A DNA stretch of 64,000 nucleotides from Luteimonas colneyensis. Lineage in GTDB: Bacteria; Pseudomonadota; Gammaproteobacteria; Xanthomonadales; Xanthomonadaceae. The stretch lies in the NCBI RefSeq assembly GCF_014836665.1, contig NZ_JACSQJ010000001.1:372001-436000 (forward strand). The letters run 5' to 3'. The position numbers and the translations under genes are program-made. The notes below the pieces were generated by a model. That model was not told the DNA's origin, searched no databases, and was given only the letters and a program-made list of their open reading frames with translations. Within the stretch, counting starts at the first letter, position 1, and each line of letters starts with the position of its first letter. Shown here piece after piece: positions 40,799-49,481 of this stretch.

Positions 40799-40880
40799 GA
40801 CGCACCACGAGAACCGCCGCCTTCTTGGATGCCGGGCGCGCCGGGAGCGGGCGCCTGGTTGCTTGGAAATAAGCCTTCGA

Positions 40881-40910
40881 ATTGTAACGCGTCGCCGGCG
40901 CCGCGGACAA
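40881..40910 (-). promoter_or_regulatory. Sigma-70 promoter of rpsO
   Basis: On the minus strand: TTGTCC, 18 bases, TACAAT, in the short gap between the truB stop and rpsO. It is the only AT-rich region there. Start of transcription is expected near 40874. Confidence 0.65.
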
Positions 40911-40919
40911 GGCGAGGGC

Positions 40920-41906
40920 TCAGCGCGGCGGCGGCACCCGGGCGTCGCCGGGCTGGGCGCAGGCCCAGCTGAACAGGCGCCGGGGCCGCAGTCCACCGGC
41001 ACCGTCGCGGGTCCCGAGGCCGAGCGCACGGCCGTCCGGGCCGAAGATCGCGACCTCGCCCTGCATCCCGGCCACGTCGCCGGTGCCCTGCCCGTGGGAC
41101 AGCCGCGCCGCGGCGGCGGCGTCCACTTCCACGCGCGGCCATGCGTCCATGCCCGACTCCAGCGGCAGCAGGCAGGCTTCCAGGCTCGACTCGCCGCGTG
41201 CGGCCAGCGCCTCGAGCTCGTCGAAGCTCCACATCCGGGGATTCCTGAACGGGTCGATCCAGAGCCTGCGCAGCTCCGCCACGTGCGCGCCGCAGCCCAG
41301 CGCTTCGCCCAGGTCGCGGACCAGGCTGCGCACGTAGGTGCCGGATCCGCACTCCACGCGCAGGCGGAGGATGTTGCCGGGCGCCACGCCCTCGGCGGCA
41401 TCGACCAGGTCGGCCGCCGACAGCAGGCTGAACTCGTGGACGTCGACCTCGCGCGGCTCGACCTCGACCTCTTCGCCCCGGCGCGCCTTGGCGTACAGGG
41501 GCTCGCCGCCGCGCTTGAGCGCCGAATAGATCGGCGGACGCTGCAGGAGGCGGCCGGTCAGGTCCGCCAGGGCGGCATCGATCGTGGCGATGTCCAGCGG
41601 CGGCACCGGCCGCTCGCGCAGCAGCTGGCCTTCGGCATCGTCGGTATCGGTCACCTGCCCCAGCCGGGCCACCGCGTCGTAGGCCTTGCGCGCCCCGAGC
41701 AGGCCGCCGGCGATCTTGGTCGCCTCGCCGAAGCACAGCGGCAGCAGGCCGGTGGCCAGCGGGTCGAGGCTGCCGGTGTGGCCACCCTTCTCCGCGCGGA
41801 ACAGGTGGCGCGCGCGCTGCAGCGCCTGGTTGGAACTCGGCCCGCGCGGCTTGTCGAGCAGCAGGATGCCGTCGAGCTTGCGGAACTTCGTGCGTGGACG
41901 ACCCAT
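40920..41906 (-). CDS. truB: tRNA pseudouridine(55) synthase
   Basis: Forms pseudouridine 55 in the T loop of all elongator tRNAs. 328 residues. Catalytic Asp48 in [16 protein letters not shown], preceded by [40 protein letters not shown] and [20 protein letters not shown] are conserved family motifs. A PUA-like C-terminal part follows. ATG at 41906 gives [11 protein letters not shown], the usual start. Separated from rbfA by a REP palindrome. Confidence 0.95.
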   Translation of the reverse strand: MGRPRTKFRKLDGILLLDKPRGPSSNQALQRARHLFRAEKGGHTGSLDPLATGLLPLCFGEATKIAGGLLGARKAYDAVARLGQVTDTDDAEGQLLRERPVPPLDIATIDAALADLTGRLLQRPPIYSALKRGGEPLYAKARRGEEVEVEPREVDVHEFSLLSAADLVDAAEGVAPGNILRLRVECGSGTYVRSLVRDLGEALGCGAHVAELRRLWIDPFRNPRMWSFDELEALAARGESSLEACLLPLESGMDAWPRVEVDAAAAARLSHGQGTGDVAGMQGEVAIFGPDGRALGLGTRDGAGGLRPRRLFSWACAQPGDARVPPPR

Positions 41907-41920
41907 CGTCACCCGATTCC

Positions 41921-41981
41921 CTGTAGGAGCAGCCACGGCTGCGACAGACGCTGCAGGTCGCAGCCATGGCTGCTCCTGCAG
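41921..41981. repeat. REP-type inverted repeat between truB and rbfA
   Basis: Two 25-base arms (41921-41945 and 41957-41981) complementary at 23 of 25 positions and separated by 11 bases. The left arm starts CTGTAGGAGCAGCCACGGCT. Each arm also has a small internal palindrome (GCAGCC/GGCTGC). This is the extragenic palindrome type common in Xanthomonas, Stenotrophomonas and Lysobacter. Transcribed within the operon it would form a strong hairpin before truB. Confidence 0.85.
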
Positions 41982-41990
41982 AGGCAGGCG

Positions 41991-42353
41991 TCAATCTTCG
42001 GCAGAAGTATCCGGAAGGTCGCGCAGCAGGTTCTCGATGCGCTCGCCGCGGTCGACGGAATCGTCGTAGTGGAAGTGCAGCTCGGGCACGTGGCGCAGGT
42101 TCACCGCGCGCGCAAGCCGGTAGCGCACTTCCGGCGCCACGGCCTTGAGGCCCTTGATCGCTTCTGCGGCGCGCTCGGGCTGCAGCGCGGTGACGAAGAC
42201 CTTGGCATGCGCCATGTCCCGCGTCACCTCGACGTCGGACACGCTCACCGACGGCAGGCCGTGCTCGGACACGGCATCGCGCACCAGGGTGCCCAGCTCC
42301 CTCCGGAGCTGGGCGGACACGCGGTCGGTGCGATGGAAGGACTTCTGCGCCAT
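41991..42353 (-). CDS. rbfA: Ribosome-binding factor A
   Basis: Assembly factor for the 30S 5' region, important in cold. 120 residues with the KH-like fold: FHRTDRVSAQLRRELGTLVR, SVSDVEVTRDMAHAKVFVTA, LARAVNLRHVPELHFHYDDS. The ATG overlaps the infB stop (TGATG), so it is translationally coupled to infB. Confidence 0.95.
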   Translation of the reverse strand: MAQKSFHRTDRVSAQLRRELGTLVRDAVSEHGLPSVSVSDVEVTRDMAHAKVFVTALQPERAAEAIKGLKAVAPEVRYRLARAVNLRHVPELHFHYDDSVDRGERIENLLRDLPDTSAED

Positions 42354-44941
42354 CAGAGCGTGCGCTGCACTTCGACGCGCTCGAAGCACTCGATCTTGTC
42401 GCCGGGCTTGATGTCGTTGTAGGCCTTCACGCCGATGCCGCACTCGGTGTTGGTACGCACCTCGTCGACGTTCTCCTTGAAGCGGCGCAGCGATTCCAGC
42501 TCGCCCTCGAAGATCACCGTGTCGTCGCGCAGCACGCGGATCGGCTTGTTCCGCCGCACCACGCCTTCGATCACCATGCAGCCGGCGACCGCGCCGAACT
42601 TCGAGCTGCGGAACACGTCGCGGACCTCGGCGGTGCCGATGATCTCCTCGCGGATCTCCACGCCCAGGATGCCCGAGGCCACCTGCTTCACCTGGTCGAT
42701 CACGTCATAGATGATCGAGAAGTAGCGCAGGTCGAGGCCGTGGGTGTCGACCACCTTGCGCGCCGACGCGTCGGCACGGACGTTGAAGCCGATGATGGTG
42801 GCCTTGGCCGTCGCCGCGGAATTGGCGTCGGACTCGGTGATGCCGCCCACGCCCGAGCGGATGATGTTCACCCGGATCTCGTCGTTGGACAGTGCGGTCA
42901 GCGCCTGGCGCAGTGCTTCCACCGAACCCTGCACGTCGGCCTTGATCACCAGCGGCAGCTCGAGCTGCTGGCCGCCGCCCATCTGCGCCATGATGTCTTC
43001 CATGCGGTTGCCCGCGGCCTGCACCAGACGCAGTTCGCGACGCTTGGCCTCGCGCTGCTGGGCCACTTCCCTGGCCAGGCGCTCGTCGTCGACGACCACG
43101 AAGTCGTCGCCGGCATCGGGAACGCCCGAGAGGCCGAGCACCTGCACCGGGATCGACGGGCCCGCCGAAGGCACCTGGCTGCCGGTCTCGTCGAACAGCG
43201 CGCGCACGCGGCCGTACTCCACGCCGCAGACCAGGAAGTCGCCCTTGTTGAGCTGGCCCTGCTGGACCAGCACCGTGGCCACCGGGCCGCGGCCCTTGTC
43301 GAGCGAGGACTCGATGACCGTGCCGCTGGCGCGGCCCTCGGCCACGGCCTTGAGCTCGAGCACTTCGGCCTGCAGGCTGATCGCGTCGAGCAGGTCGTCG
43401 ATGCCGTCGCCGGTCTTCGCCGACAGTTCGACCATCTGCGTGTCGCCGCCGAAGTCCTCGGCCACGATGTCGTGCGCGAGCAGCTCGTTCTTGATCCGCG
43501 AGGGATCGGCCTCGGACTTGTCGATCTTGTTGATCGCAACGATCAGCGGGACCTTGGCCGAGCGCGCGTGCTGGATCGCCTCGACCGTCTGCGGCATGAC
43601 GCCGTCGTCGGCCGCGACCACCAGCACCACGATGTCGGTGAGCTTGGCGCCGCGGGCGCGCATCGAGGTGAACGCGGCGTGGCCCGGGGTGTCGAGGAAG
43701 CTGATGACGCCCTTCGGGGTGTCGACGTGATAGGCGCCGATGTGCTGGGTGATGCCGCCGGCCTCGCCGGTGGCGATCCTGGTGCGGCGGATGTAGTCCA
43801 GCAGCGAGGTCTTGCCGTGATCGACGTGGCCCATGATGGTGACCACCGGCGGACGCGGGCTGGTCTCGCCCTGCACGTCCTCGACGTGGGCCAGCAGCTC
43901 GCTCTCGGCGTCGTCGGCATCGGCGCGCACGGCGGTGTGGCCGAGCTCCTCGGTCACCAGTACGGCGGTGTCGTGATCGATGGTCTGGGTGATGGTCGCC
44001 ATGACGCCCATCTTGAACAGCGCCTTGACCACGTCGCCGCCCTTGAGCGCGAGCTTCTGCGCCAGGTCGGCCACGGTGATCGCCTCGCCGATCGCGACTT
44101 CACGCACCACCGGCGCGGTCGGCCGGGTGAAGCCGGTGCCGGTGCGGGCCTGGTCGGGCTGGCGGCCGCGCTGCTGCTGGCGGCCCCTGGAACGCGAGGC
44201 ACCAGCGCCGCGACGGGCGCGGTCGGCCGGGCTCAGGTGCAGCTGGCCGGCGAAGCGCGCGGCGCTGTCGTCGTCCTCGACGCCGGCGACCATCGCGTGC
44301 GAGCCGCGGTTCGGCTTGCCCTTGCCGCCGCCGCGATCGTCCCGCGCGGGGGCCGCGGGCTTGCCCGGGTGGCCGTGGCCGTGCGCCTTGCGCGGCGCCT
44401 CGTCCGGCACCACGGCCGACGCAGCGGCTTCCTGGCGCAGGCGTTCGGCTTCCTGCTCGGCGGCGAGGCGCTTGGCTTCCTCGGCCTCTTCCGCACGGCG
44501 GCGGTCGGCTTCGGCCAGGCGCTGCTGCTCGTCGAGGTTGCGCTGGCGCGACTCCTCCAGCTTGCGCAGGATCTCGGCGCGCTCGTCGTCGACGCCACCG
44601 CCGGCTGCGGACGCTGCGCCCGGGGCGGCATCGGTCGGCTTGAGCGTGACCTTCTTGCGCACGACGACGTCGACGGTCGGCTTGTTGCGGCCGCCGCCCA
44701 CGGTGAGCGTGCTCTTGCGCTGCAGGGTGATTTTCTGGGGCGCGACCGGATCCTCGGCGCCCTTCTCGGCGCGACCGTGGGTGCGGCGCAGGAAGCCCAG
44801 GAGCTTCACCTTTTCGGTACTGGTCACGACCTGGTCGGGATCGCTGAACTTCATGCCCGCTTCGGACAGCTGTTCAAGCAGTTTCTCGACCGGCGTGTTC
44901 ACCAGTGCGGCCAGCTTGCGGATGGTGGTTTGCTGCGACAT
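42353..44941 (-). CDS. infB: Translation initiation factor IF-2
   Basis: GTPase that brings initiator tRNA to the 30S subunit. 862 residues. IF2N domain at the N-terminus ([20 protein letters not shown]), a long charged low-complexity region (~60-270), then the G domain: G1 [13 protein letters not shown] near residue 370, G3 [10 protein letters not shown]4 NKIDKSEAD, then domains II-IV (C-terminal [40 protein letters not shown] end). Operon with nusA upstream and rbfA downstream. Confidence 0.97.
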   Translation of the reverse strand: MSQQTTIRKLAALVNTPVEKLLEQLSEAGMKFSDPDQVVTSTEKVKLLGFLRRTHGRAEKGAEDPVAPQKITLQRKSTLTVGGGRNKPTVDVVVRKKVTLKPTDAAPGAASAAGGGVDDERAEILRKLEESRQRNLDEQQRLAEADRRRAEEAEEAKRLAAEQEAERLRQEAAASAVVPDEAPRKAHGHGHPGKPAAPARDDRGGGKGKPNRGSHAMVAGVEDDDSAARFAGQLHLSPADRARRGAGASRSRGRQQQRGRQPDQARTGTGFTRPTAPVVREVAIGEAITVADLAQKLALKGGDVVKALFKMGVMATITQTIDHDTAVLVTEELGHTAVRADADDAESELLAHVEDVQGETSPRPPVVTIMGHVDHGKTSLLDYIRRTRIATGEAGGITQHIGAYHVDTPKGVISFLDTPGHAAFTSMRARGAKLTDIVVLVVAADDGVMPQTVEAIQHARSAKVPLIVAINKIDKSEADPSRIKNELLAHDIVAEDFGGDTQMVELSAKTGDGIDDLLDAISLQAEVLELKAVAEGRASGTVIESSLDKGRGPVATVLVQQGQLNKGDFLVCGVEYGRVRALFDETGSQVPSAGPSIPVQVLGLSGVPDAGDDFVVVDDERLAREVAQQREAKRRELRLVQAAGNRMEDIMAQMGGGQQLELPLVIKADVQGSVEALRQALTALSNDEIRVNIIRSGVGGITESDANSAATAKATIIGFNVRADASARKVVDTHGLDLRYFSIIYDVIDQVKQVASGILGVEIREEIIGTAEVRDVFRSSKFGAVAGCMVIEGVVRRNKPIRVLRDDTVIFEGELESLRRFKENVDEVRTNTECGIGVKAYNDIKPGDKIECFERVEVQRTL

Positions 44942-45039
44942 TCGGATTCCGGTTCCTTGGGCGTCGGCACTTGCCGCGCTATGGATCGATCAGTTCATGG
45001 TGGTGTGCCGTTCTCGGGGGCCGCGACAGCCCCGGTCTG

Positions 45040-46551
45040 TCAGCCTTCGGCCTCGAGGCGGGCGATCTCGCCCGCCCGCGCGGCCAGAACCAGCGCCGCG
45101 GCGCGGTCCTGGTCGAGGTCCTCGATGCCAAACTCCAGCACCTCGTCGACGGCCAGGTCGGAGAGGTCCTCGGCGGTGCGCACGCCGTGCGCGGCCAGCG
45201 CGAAGGCGGTCCCGTCGTCCATGCCCTCGAGCGCGAGCAGGTCGTCGGCCGGCACGTTGTCGCCGATCTCCTCCTCCACCGCGAGCGCGTCGTTGAGCAG
45301 GGCGTCGCGGGCGCGGGCGCGCAGTTCCTCGACGATGTCCTCGTCGAAGCCTTCCACCGCCAGCAGCTCGCCGACCGGTACGTAGGCGATTTCCTCGACC
45401 GTGCTGAAGCCCTCGGACACCAGGATGCCGGCGATCTCCTCGTCGACTTCGAGCTTCTCCTGGAACAGTGCGCGCGCGGCGGCCTGCTCGGCCTCCGACT
45501 TGGCGGTGACCTGGTCCTGGGTCATCACGTTCAGCTGCCAACCCGACAGGCGGCTGGCCAGGCGCACGTTCTGGCCGCCCTTGCCGATGGCCTGGGCCAG
45601 GCGGTCCTCGGCGACGGCGAGGTCCATCGAATGCTTGTCCTCGTCGACCACGATCGACTGCACCTCGGCCGGCGCCATCGCGTTGATCACGAACTGCGCC
45701 GGGTTGTCCGACCACAGCACGATGTCGACGCGCTCGCCGTTGAGTTCGTTCGACACCGCCTGCACGCGCGAACCGCGCATGCCGATGCAGGCGCCGATGG
45801 GATCGGTGCGGGTGTCGTAGGCGACCACGGCGATCTTGGCGCGGTCGCCCGGGTCGCGGGCGCAGGCCTTGATCTCGACCAGGCCCTGGCCGACTTCCGG
45901 CACCTCGAGCTTGAACAGCTCCATCATGAACTCCGGCGCCGCGCGGCTGATGAAGAGCTGCGGGCCGCGCGGTTCGGTGCGCACGTCGTACAGATAGCCG
46001 CGGATGCGGTCGCCGGCGCGCACGACGTCGCGCGGGATCGCCTTGTCCTTGGGGATGAAGGCTTCGGCGTTGCCGCCGAGGTCGACGTAGACGTTGCCGC
46101 GCTCCACGCGCTTGACCACGCCGGTCACCAGCTCGCCGACGCGGTCCTTCCATGCGTCCACGACCTGCTGGCGCTCGGCCTCGCGCACGCGCTGCACGAT
46201 CACCTGCTTGGCCGCCTGCGCCGCGATGCGGCCGAAGTCGACGTTCTCGATCTGCTCTTCGATGTAATCGCCGACCTCGACGCCCTCGGCCTCGTCGACC
46301 GCGTCCATCAGGCGGATCTGGCGATCCGGGGACTCCATGACCACGTCATCGGCGACCACTTCCCAGCGGCGGAAGGTCTCGTAGCTGCCGTCCCTGGGAT
46401 CGATCTGCACGCGGGTCAGCACGTCCTGCTCGAGGTAGCGCTTCTTGGCCGCGGTGGCCAGGGCGGCCTCGAGGGCTTCGAGGATCACCGACTCGGGCAC
46501 GCCCTTCTCGTTGGCGACCGCATCGACGACCAGCAACAGTTCCTTGCTCAT
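45040..46551 (-). CDS. nusA: Transcription termination/antitermination factor NusA
   Basis: RNA polymerase-associated factor for pausing, termination and rRNA antitermination. 503 residues: NusA N-terminal domain (LLLVVDAVANEKGVPESVIL), S1 (VTGVVKRVERGNVYVDLGGN), KH1-KH2 (CIGMRGSRVQAVSNELNGER; IGKGGQNVRLASRLSGWQLN), and two acidic helix-hairpin-helix repeats at the C-terminus (EIAGILVSEGFSTVEEIAYV; DLLALEGMDDGTAFALAAHG), as in E. coli. Eight bases after rimP. Confidence 0.97.
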   Translation of the reverse strand: MSKELLLVVDAVANEKGVPESVILEALEAALATAAKKRYLEQDVLTRVQIDPRDGSYETFRRWEVVADDVVMESPDRQIRLMDAVDEAEGVEVGDYIEEQIENVDFGRIAAQAAKQVIVQRVREAERQQVVDAWKDRVGELVTGVVKRVERGNVYVDLGGNAEAFIPKDKAIPRDVVRAGDRIRGYLYDVRTEPRGPQLFISRAAPEFMMELFKLEVPEVGQGLVEIKACARDPGDRAKIAVVAYDTRTDPIGACIGMRGSRVQAVSNELNGERVDIVLWSDNPAQFVINAMAPAEVQSIVVDEDKHSMDLAVAEDRLAQAIGKGGQNVRLASRLSGWQLNVMTQDQVTAKSEAEQAAARALFQEKLEVDEEIAGILVSEGFSTVEEIAYVPVGELLAVEGFDEDIVEELRARARDALLNDALAVEEEIGDNVPADDLLALEGMDDGTAFALAAHGVRTAEDLSDLAVDEVLEFGIEDLDQDRAAALVLAARAGEIARLEAEG

Positions 46552-46559
46552 CTTCTGGT

Positions 46560-47165
46560 TCACTCCGCACTGGACGGCTTCGATGCCGCCGGCTTGTTGT
46601 TGGTATTGGATTTGCTGGCCGCCCCGCGCTTGCCGGGCCGCGCATCGCGCCCCGAGGCGTCCTTGGCGGGACCGTAGCCAAGCGCCACCCAGTCCGGGAC
46701 CAGGCGCGCCTTGTCGATGTTGCCGGCGGACACCGCGAGCGGCTGGCCGTCGACCTCGAAGCTGATGGTGTCGCCCTCGACCGCGCTGATCCGGCCGGTG
46801 AGGCGGCGGCGGCCGTCCTGCGGCAGCTTCAGGCCGACCTTGGCCTGCTCGCCGAGGAAGCGCTCGAAGTGCGCCGGCGTGAACAGCGGGCGGTCGACGC
46901 CGGGCGAGGAGACTTCGAGCGTGTAGTTGCCGCTGATCGGATCCTCGACGTCGAGCTGGGCCGAAACCTCGCGGCTGACCGCCTCGCAGTCCTCGATGCC
47001 CACGCCCTGCCCCTCGGCCATCGGGTCGGCGCCCGGACGGTCGATGTACAGGCGCAGCAGCGCGCCGCCCGGCGAAGGCAGGTACTCGACGCCGAGCAGC
47101 TCCAGGCCCATCGCGGACACGGTCGGCGACAGGAGCCCAGCGATGTCGGTCGACTTGTCGGCCAC
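46560..47165 (-). CDS. rimP: Ribosome maturation factor RimP
   Basis: 30S assembly factor. 201 residues: [60 protein letters not shown], then a C-terminal Sm-like barrel and a basic Lys/Ser/Asn tail. The start is GTG at 47165, preceded by GAGGAGG; no ATG is available at the conserved start. First gene of rimP-nusA-infB-rbfA-truB. An intrinsic terminator lies just upstream of its ribosome site. Confidence 0.93.
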   Translation of the reverse strand: MADKSTDIAGLLSPTVSAMGLELLGVEYLPSPGGALLRLYIDRPGADPMAEGQGVGIEDCEAVSREVSAQLDVEDPISGNYTLEVSSPGVDRPLFTPAHFERFLGEQAKVGLKLPQDGRRRLTGRISAVEGDTISFEVDGQPLAVSAGNIDKARLVPDWVALGYGPAKDASGRDARPGKRGAASKSNTNNKPAASKPSSAE

Positions 47166-47180
47166 GATGCCTCCTCGAAA

Positions 47181-47208
47181 AATGAAAAAGGGCCCGATGG
47201 GGCCCCTT
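47181..47208 (-). terminator. Premature terminator (attenuator) in the rimP leader
   Basis: On the minus strand AAGGGGCCC-catc-GGGCCCTT (one bulged base) is followed by TTTCATTTTTC, and then directly by the rimP ribosome site. It lies about 175 bases downstream of the promoter with no coding frame between, so it is an attenuator rather than the end of another gene. Enterobacteria have an analogous rimP-leader element. Confidence 0.7.
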
Positions 47209-47385
47209 GTCCGATGCTGCTGGATCCGGTGCCGGCGCGCCTCGTTGCGCACCGCGCGAGCCCGACTCCCGCCATCGACAGGCCTCGGCGGAGGCTCCTC
47301 GTCGATCGCGAAAAGCTTGCAGCGGATGCCGGAGCCGGCGCCCGGGCGCCTCGTGCTGTCCTGCAGTGTCCCGCTGAGCCGCAGG

Positions 47386-47414
47386 ATTATAGGCATCGCG
47401 CCGACCTCCCGCAA
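47386..47414 (-). promoter_or_regulatory. Sigma-70 promoter of the rimP-nusA-infB operon
   Basis: On the minus strand: TTGCGG, 17 bases, TATAAT (perfect -10). Expected start near 47379, giving a leader of about 215 bases to the rimP GTG. The 320-base gap between rimP and the DUF1190 gene is thus explained by this promoter and the leader with its attenuator. Confidence 0.8.
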
Positions 47415-47485
47415 GCTGGCGCCTCGTCGCCGGCGGCATCGGGTAATCTTTGCGGCCCAGCCGCGATCCACCACAGGCCCCTCGA

Positions 47486-48052
47486 ATGAAGCGTTCCCGC
47501 AAGACCGCCCTCCTGCTCATGGGCTCCGCGCCCCTGCTGCTGGTCGCCTGCAGCAGGCAGCCCGAGGTGCAGACCTCGGAGGGCCTGTTCACGTCCGTCG
47601 AGGCCTGCACCACCGAGACCATGCAGCCGGCCATGTGCCGCCAGGCCTTCGACGCGGCGCAGGCACAGGCCGATGCCGTCGCTCCGCGATATGCGTCGCT
47701 CGCGGAGTGCGAGGCCGAGTTCGGCGAGGGCCAGTGCGCGACGCGGCAACAGGCCGGGGGGAGCTTCGTCGGCCCGCTGATGGCCGGCTTCGTGCTGTCG
47801 CAGATGATGAATGCCCGCGGCGGCGCGATGGCGCCCGCGGCGGGCGCAGGCCCCGCCGCGGCCACCGCCACGGCCGGCAATGCCCGTGCCACGCCCGCCT
47901 TCCTGTCCAACCAGTCCGGCTGGCTGCGCCCCCAGGCCGGACCCGGCGGCGCGACCTCGCTGGCCCGCACCAGCCTCCAGCCTGACCGCGCGCCCACCGT
48001 CAGTCGCGGCGGCTTCGGCCGCTCCGGGGCGGGCCGCAGCGCCGGCGGCTGA
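47486..48052 (+). CDS. DUF1190 lipoprotein (YgiB family)
   Basis: 188 residues. Lipoprotein signal [20 protein letters not shown] ending in ACS; then the YgiB pattern of spaced cysteines, [36 protein letters not shown], and a Gly/Ala-rich C-terminus with SRGGFGRSG. Function unknown; it is regularly paired with the ATP-grasp YgiC gene, which overlaps here (TGATG). Divergent from rimP; a TAATCT -10-like hexamer is near 47443. Confidence 0.8.
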   Translation: MKRSRKTALLLMGSAPLLLVACSRQPEVQTSEGLFTSVEACTTETMQPAMCRQAFDAAQAQADAVAPRYASLAECEAEFGEGQCATRQQAGGSFVGPLMAGFVLSQMMNARGGAMAPAAGAGPAAATATAGNARATPAFLSNQSGWLRPQAGPGGATSLARTSLQPDRAPTVSRGGFGRSGAGRSAGG

Positions 48053-49236
48053 TGCGCCGGGTCGCGATCGAGGAGCGCCCCGACTGGCGCCAGCGGGCCG
48101 CCGACTGCGGCTTCGCATTCCACACCATCGACGGCGAACGCTACTGGGACGAACGTGCCTACTACGCCTTCGAGCTGCGCCAGGTCGAGGACGACATCGA
48201 GGATCCGACCGCCGAGCTCCATGCGATGGCGATGGACCTCGCCGACGAGGCTGCCGGCAGCCAGGAACTCATGGAGCGGCTGGCGATCCCCGGCACCGCC
48301 CGCGACCAGGTGGCCGAAAGCTGGCGACGCCGCGACCCGCACCTCTACGGCCGCATCGACCTCGCCTACGACGGGCGCGGGCCCGCGAAACTCTACGAGT
48401 ACAACTACGACACGCCGACGTCGCTGTTCGAGGCCGCCTTCTTCCAGTGGGACTGGCTGGAGCGGCAGCGCGAGGCCGGCGCCCTGCCCCGCGAGGCGGA
48501 CCAGTTCAATTCCATCCACGAAGCCCTGGTGGCCCGCTTCGTGGAGATCGCCGGCCAGCTGCCGGCGCCGCTGTACTTCGCGGCCTCCGCCGGCAGCGCC
48601 GAGGACCAGGGCACGGTCGACTACCTGCGCGATTGCGCAGCGCAGGCCGGCATCGAATCCGGCAGCGTCGCGCTGGAGGAGATCGGCCTGTCGAGCGACG
48701 GCCGCTTCACTGCCGCCGACGACCTGGTGATCGCGAGCCTGTTCAAGCTCTACCCGCTCGAGGACCTGTTCGCGGACGAGTTCGCGTCCGCCCTTCCGGG
48801 CTCGGGACTGCGCCTGCTCGAGCCGCCGTGGAAGCTGCTGCTCAGCAACAAGGGCGTGCTGCCCCTGCTGTGGGAACGCCACCGCGGGCATCCCAACCTG
48901 CTGCCGGCCGAGTTCGACGCGGGCGGCGAGCTGCCGGCGGGCTGGGTCCGCAAGCCGCTGTTCTCGCGCGAAGGCGCGAACATCGAAATGCACCTGTCCG
49001 ACGGTGCGCGGCTGGAGCAGCCGGGACCCTATGCAGGCCCGGCGATCCGCCAGGCACTCCACCTGCTGCCCGCGTTCGAAGGCGCATGGCCGCTGGTCGG
49101 CAGCTGGGTGGTGGGCGACAGGGCCTGCGGCATGGGCATCCGCGAGGACGACTCGCCGATCACCCGCGACAGCGCCCGCTTCGTGCCCCACGCGATCGTC
49201 GGCGACGGCCGCAGGCGCATGGTGCTGGAAGCCTGA
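48052..49236 (+). CDS. Glutathionylspermidine synthase-like ATP-grasp protein (YgiC)
   Basis: 394 residues resembling the synthetase domain of glutathionylspermidine synthase. Markers: LYEYNYDTPTSLFEAAFFQW, NSIHEALVARF, PPWKLLLSNKGVLPLLWERH, FSREGANIEMH and the C-terminal VGSWVVGDRACGMGIREDDS. YgiC/YjfC proteins bind ATP and probably make an amide bond, but the substrate is not established; the amidase half of glutathionylspermidine synthase is absent. Coupled to the lipoprotein gene; together they sit between tRNA-fMet and rimP on the opposite strand. Confidence 0.87.
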   Translation: MRRVAIEERPDWRQRAADCGFAFHTIDGERYWDERAYYAFELRQVEDDIEDPTAELHAMAMDLADEAAGSQELMERLAIPGTARDQVAESWRRRDPHLYGRIDLAYDGRGPAKLYEYNYDTPTSLFEAAFFQWDWLERQREAGALPREADQFNSIHEALVARFVEIAGQLPAPLYFAASAGSAEDQGTVDYLRDCAAQAGIESGSVALEEIGLSSDGRFTAADDLVIASLFKLYPLEDLFADEFASALPGSGLRLLEPPWKLLLSNKGVLPLLWERHRGHPNLLPAEFDAGGELPAGWVRKPLFSREGANIEMHLSDGARLEQPGPYAGPAIRQALHLLPAFEGAWPLVGSWVVGDRACGMGIREDDSPITRDSARFVPHAIVGDGRRRMVLEA

Positions 49237-49271
49237 GGGAGGGGCCTCCGATCCAACGACGGCGCAAAGAA

Positions 49272-49303
49272 GAACGGCGCCCCTGTTTCCAGGGACGCCG
49301 TTC
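49272..49303. terminator. Hairpin terminator between ygiC and tRNA-fMet
   Basis: GAACGGCG...CCCTG, loop TTTC, CAGGG...CGCCGTTC, with one internal mismatch. On the minus strand it is followed by TTCTTT and lies 18 bases after the tRNA 3' end; it can also stop the plus-strand ygiC transcript. Confidence 0.75.
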
Positions 49304-49321
49304 GGACTGCTGCAGAAAACA

Positions 49322-49398
49322 TGGTAGCGGGGGCAGGATTTGAACCTGCGACCTTCGGGTTATGAGCCCGACGAGCTGCCAGACTGCTCCACCCCGCA
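49322..49398 (-). tRNA. metY: Initiator tRNA-fMet (CAT)
   Basis: 77 bases including CCA. The anticodon stem CGGG-CTCATAA-CCCG has the three consecutive G:C pairs of initiator tRNAs. Stem position 1:72 is unpaired: here U1 opposite U72 instead of the usual C1:A72. The T arm GCAGGTTCAAATCCTGC and D arm AGCAGTCTGGCAGCTCG agree with bacterial fMet tRNAs. Confidence 0.97.
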
Positions 49399-49408
49399 GC
49401 AGAAGAAC

Positions 49409-49437
49409 ATTATGCAGGAAGTCCTGCTTTTCCGCAA
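49409..49437 (-). promoter_or_regulatory. Promoter of tRNA-fMet
   Basis: On the minus strand: TTGCGG, 17 bases, CATAAT, ending 10 bases before the tRNA 5' end. The -35 hexamer is identical to that of the rimP promoter. The spacer contains a perfect inverted repeat GCAGGA-ag-TCCTGC. Confidence 0.75.
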
Positions 49438-49466
49438 GCTTCCGTGCGTCATTTCAACGCGGAAGC
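49438..49466 (-). terminator. Hairpin downstream of nuoN
   Basis: GCTTCCG / CGGAAGC arms enclose a smaller CGT/ACG stem, 16 bases after the nuoN stop. There is no clear T run, so it may be a processing or weak termination structure at the end of the nuo operon. Confidence 0.4.
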
Positions 49467-49481
49467 ATGCGGATTCACCGA

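Noticed and set aside
45040-49191. A single minus-strand open frame of more than 4 kb across nusA, the rimP leader and the ygiB/ygiC region
   Set aside because: Only the nusA part has homology; the rest is frame openness from high GC content, opposite real plus-strand genes.
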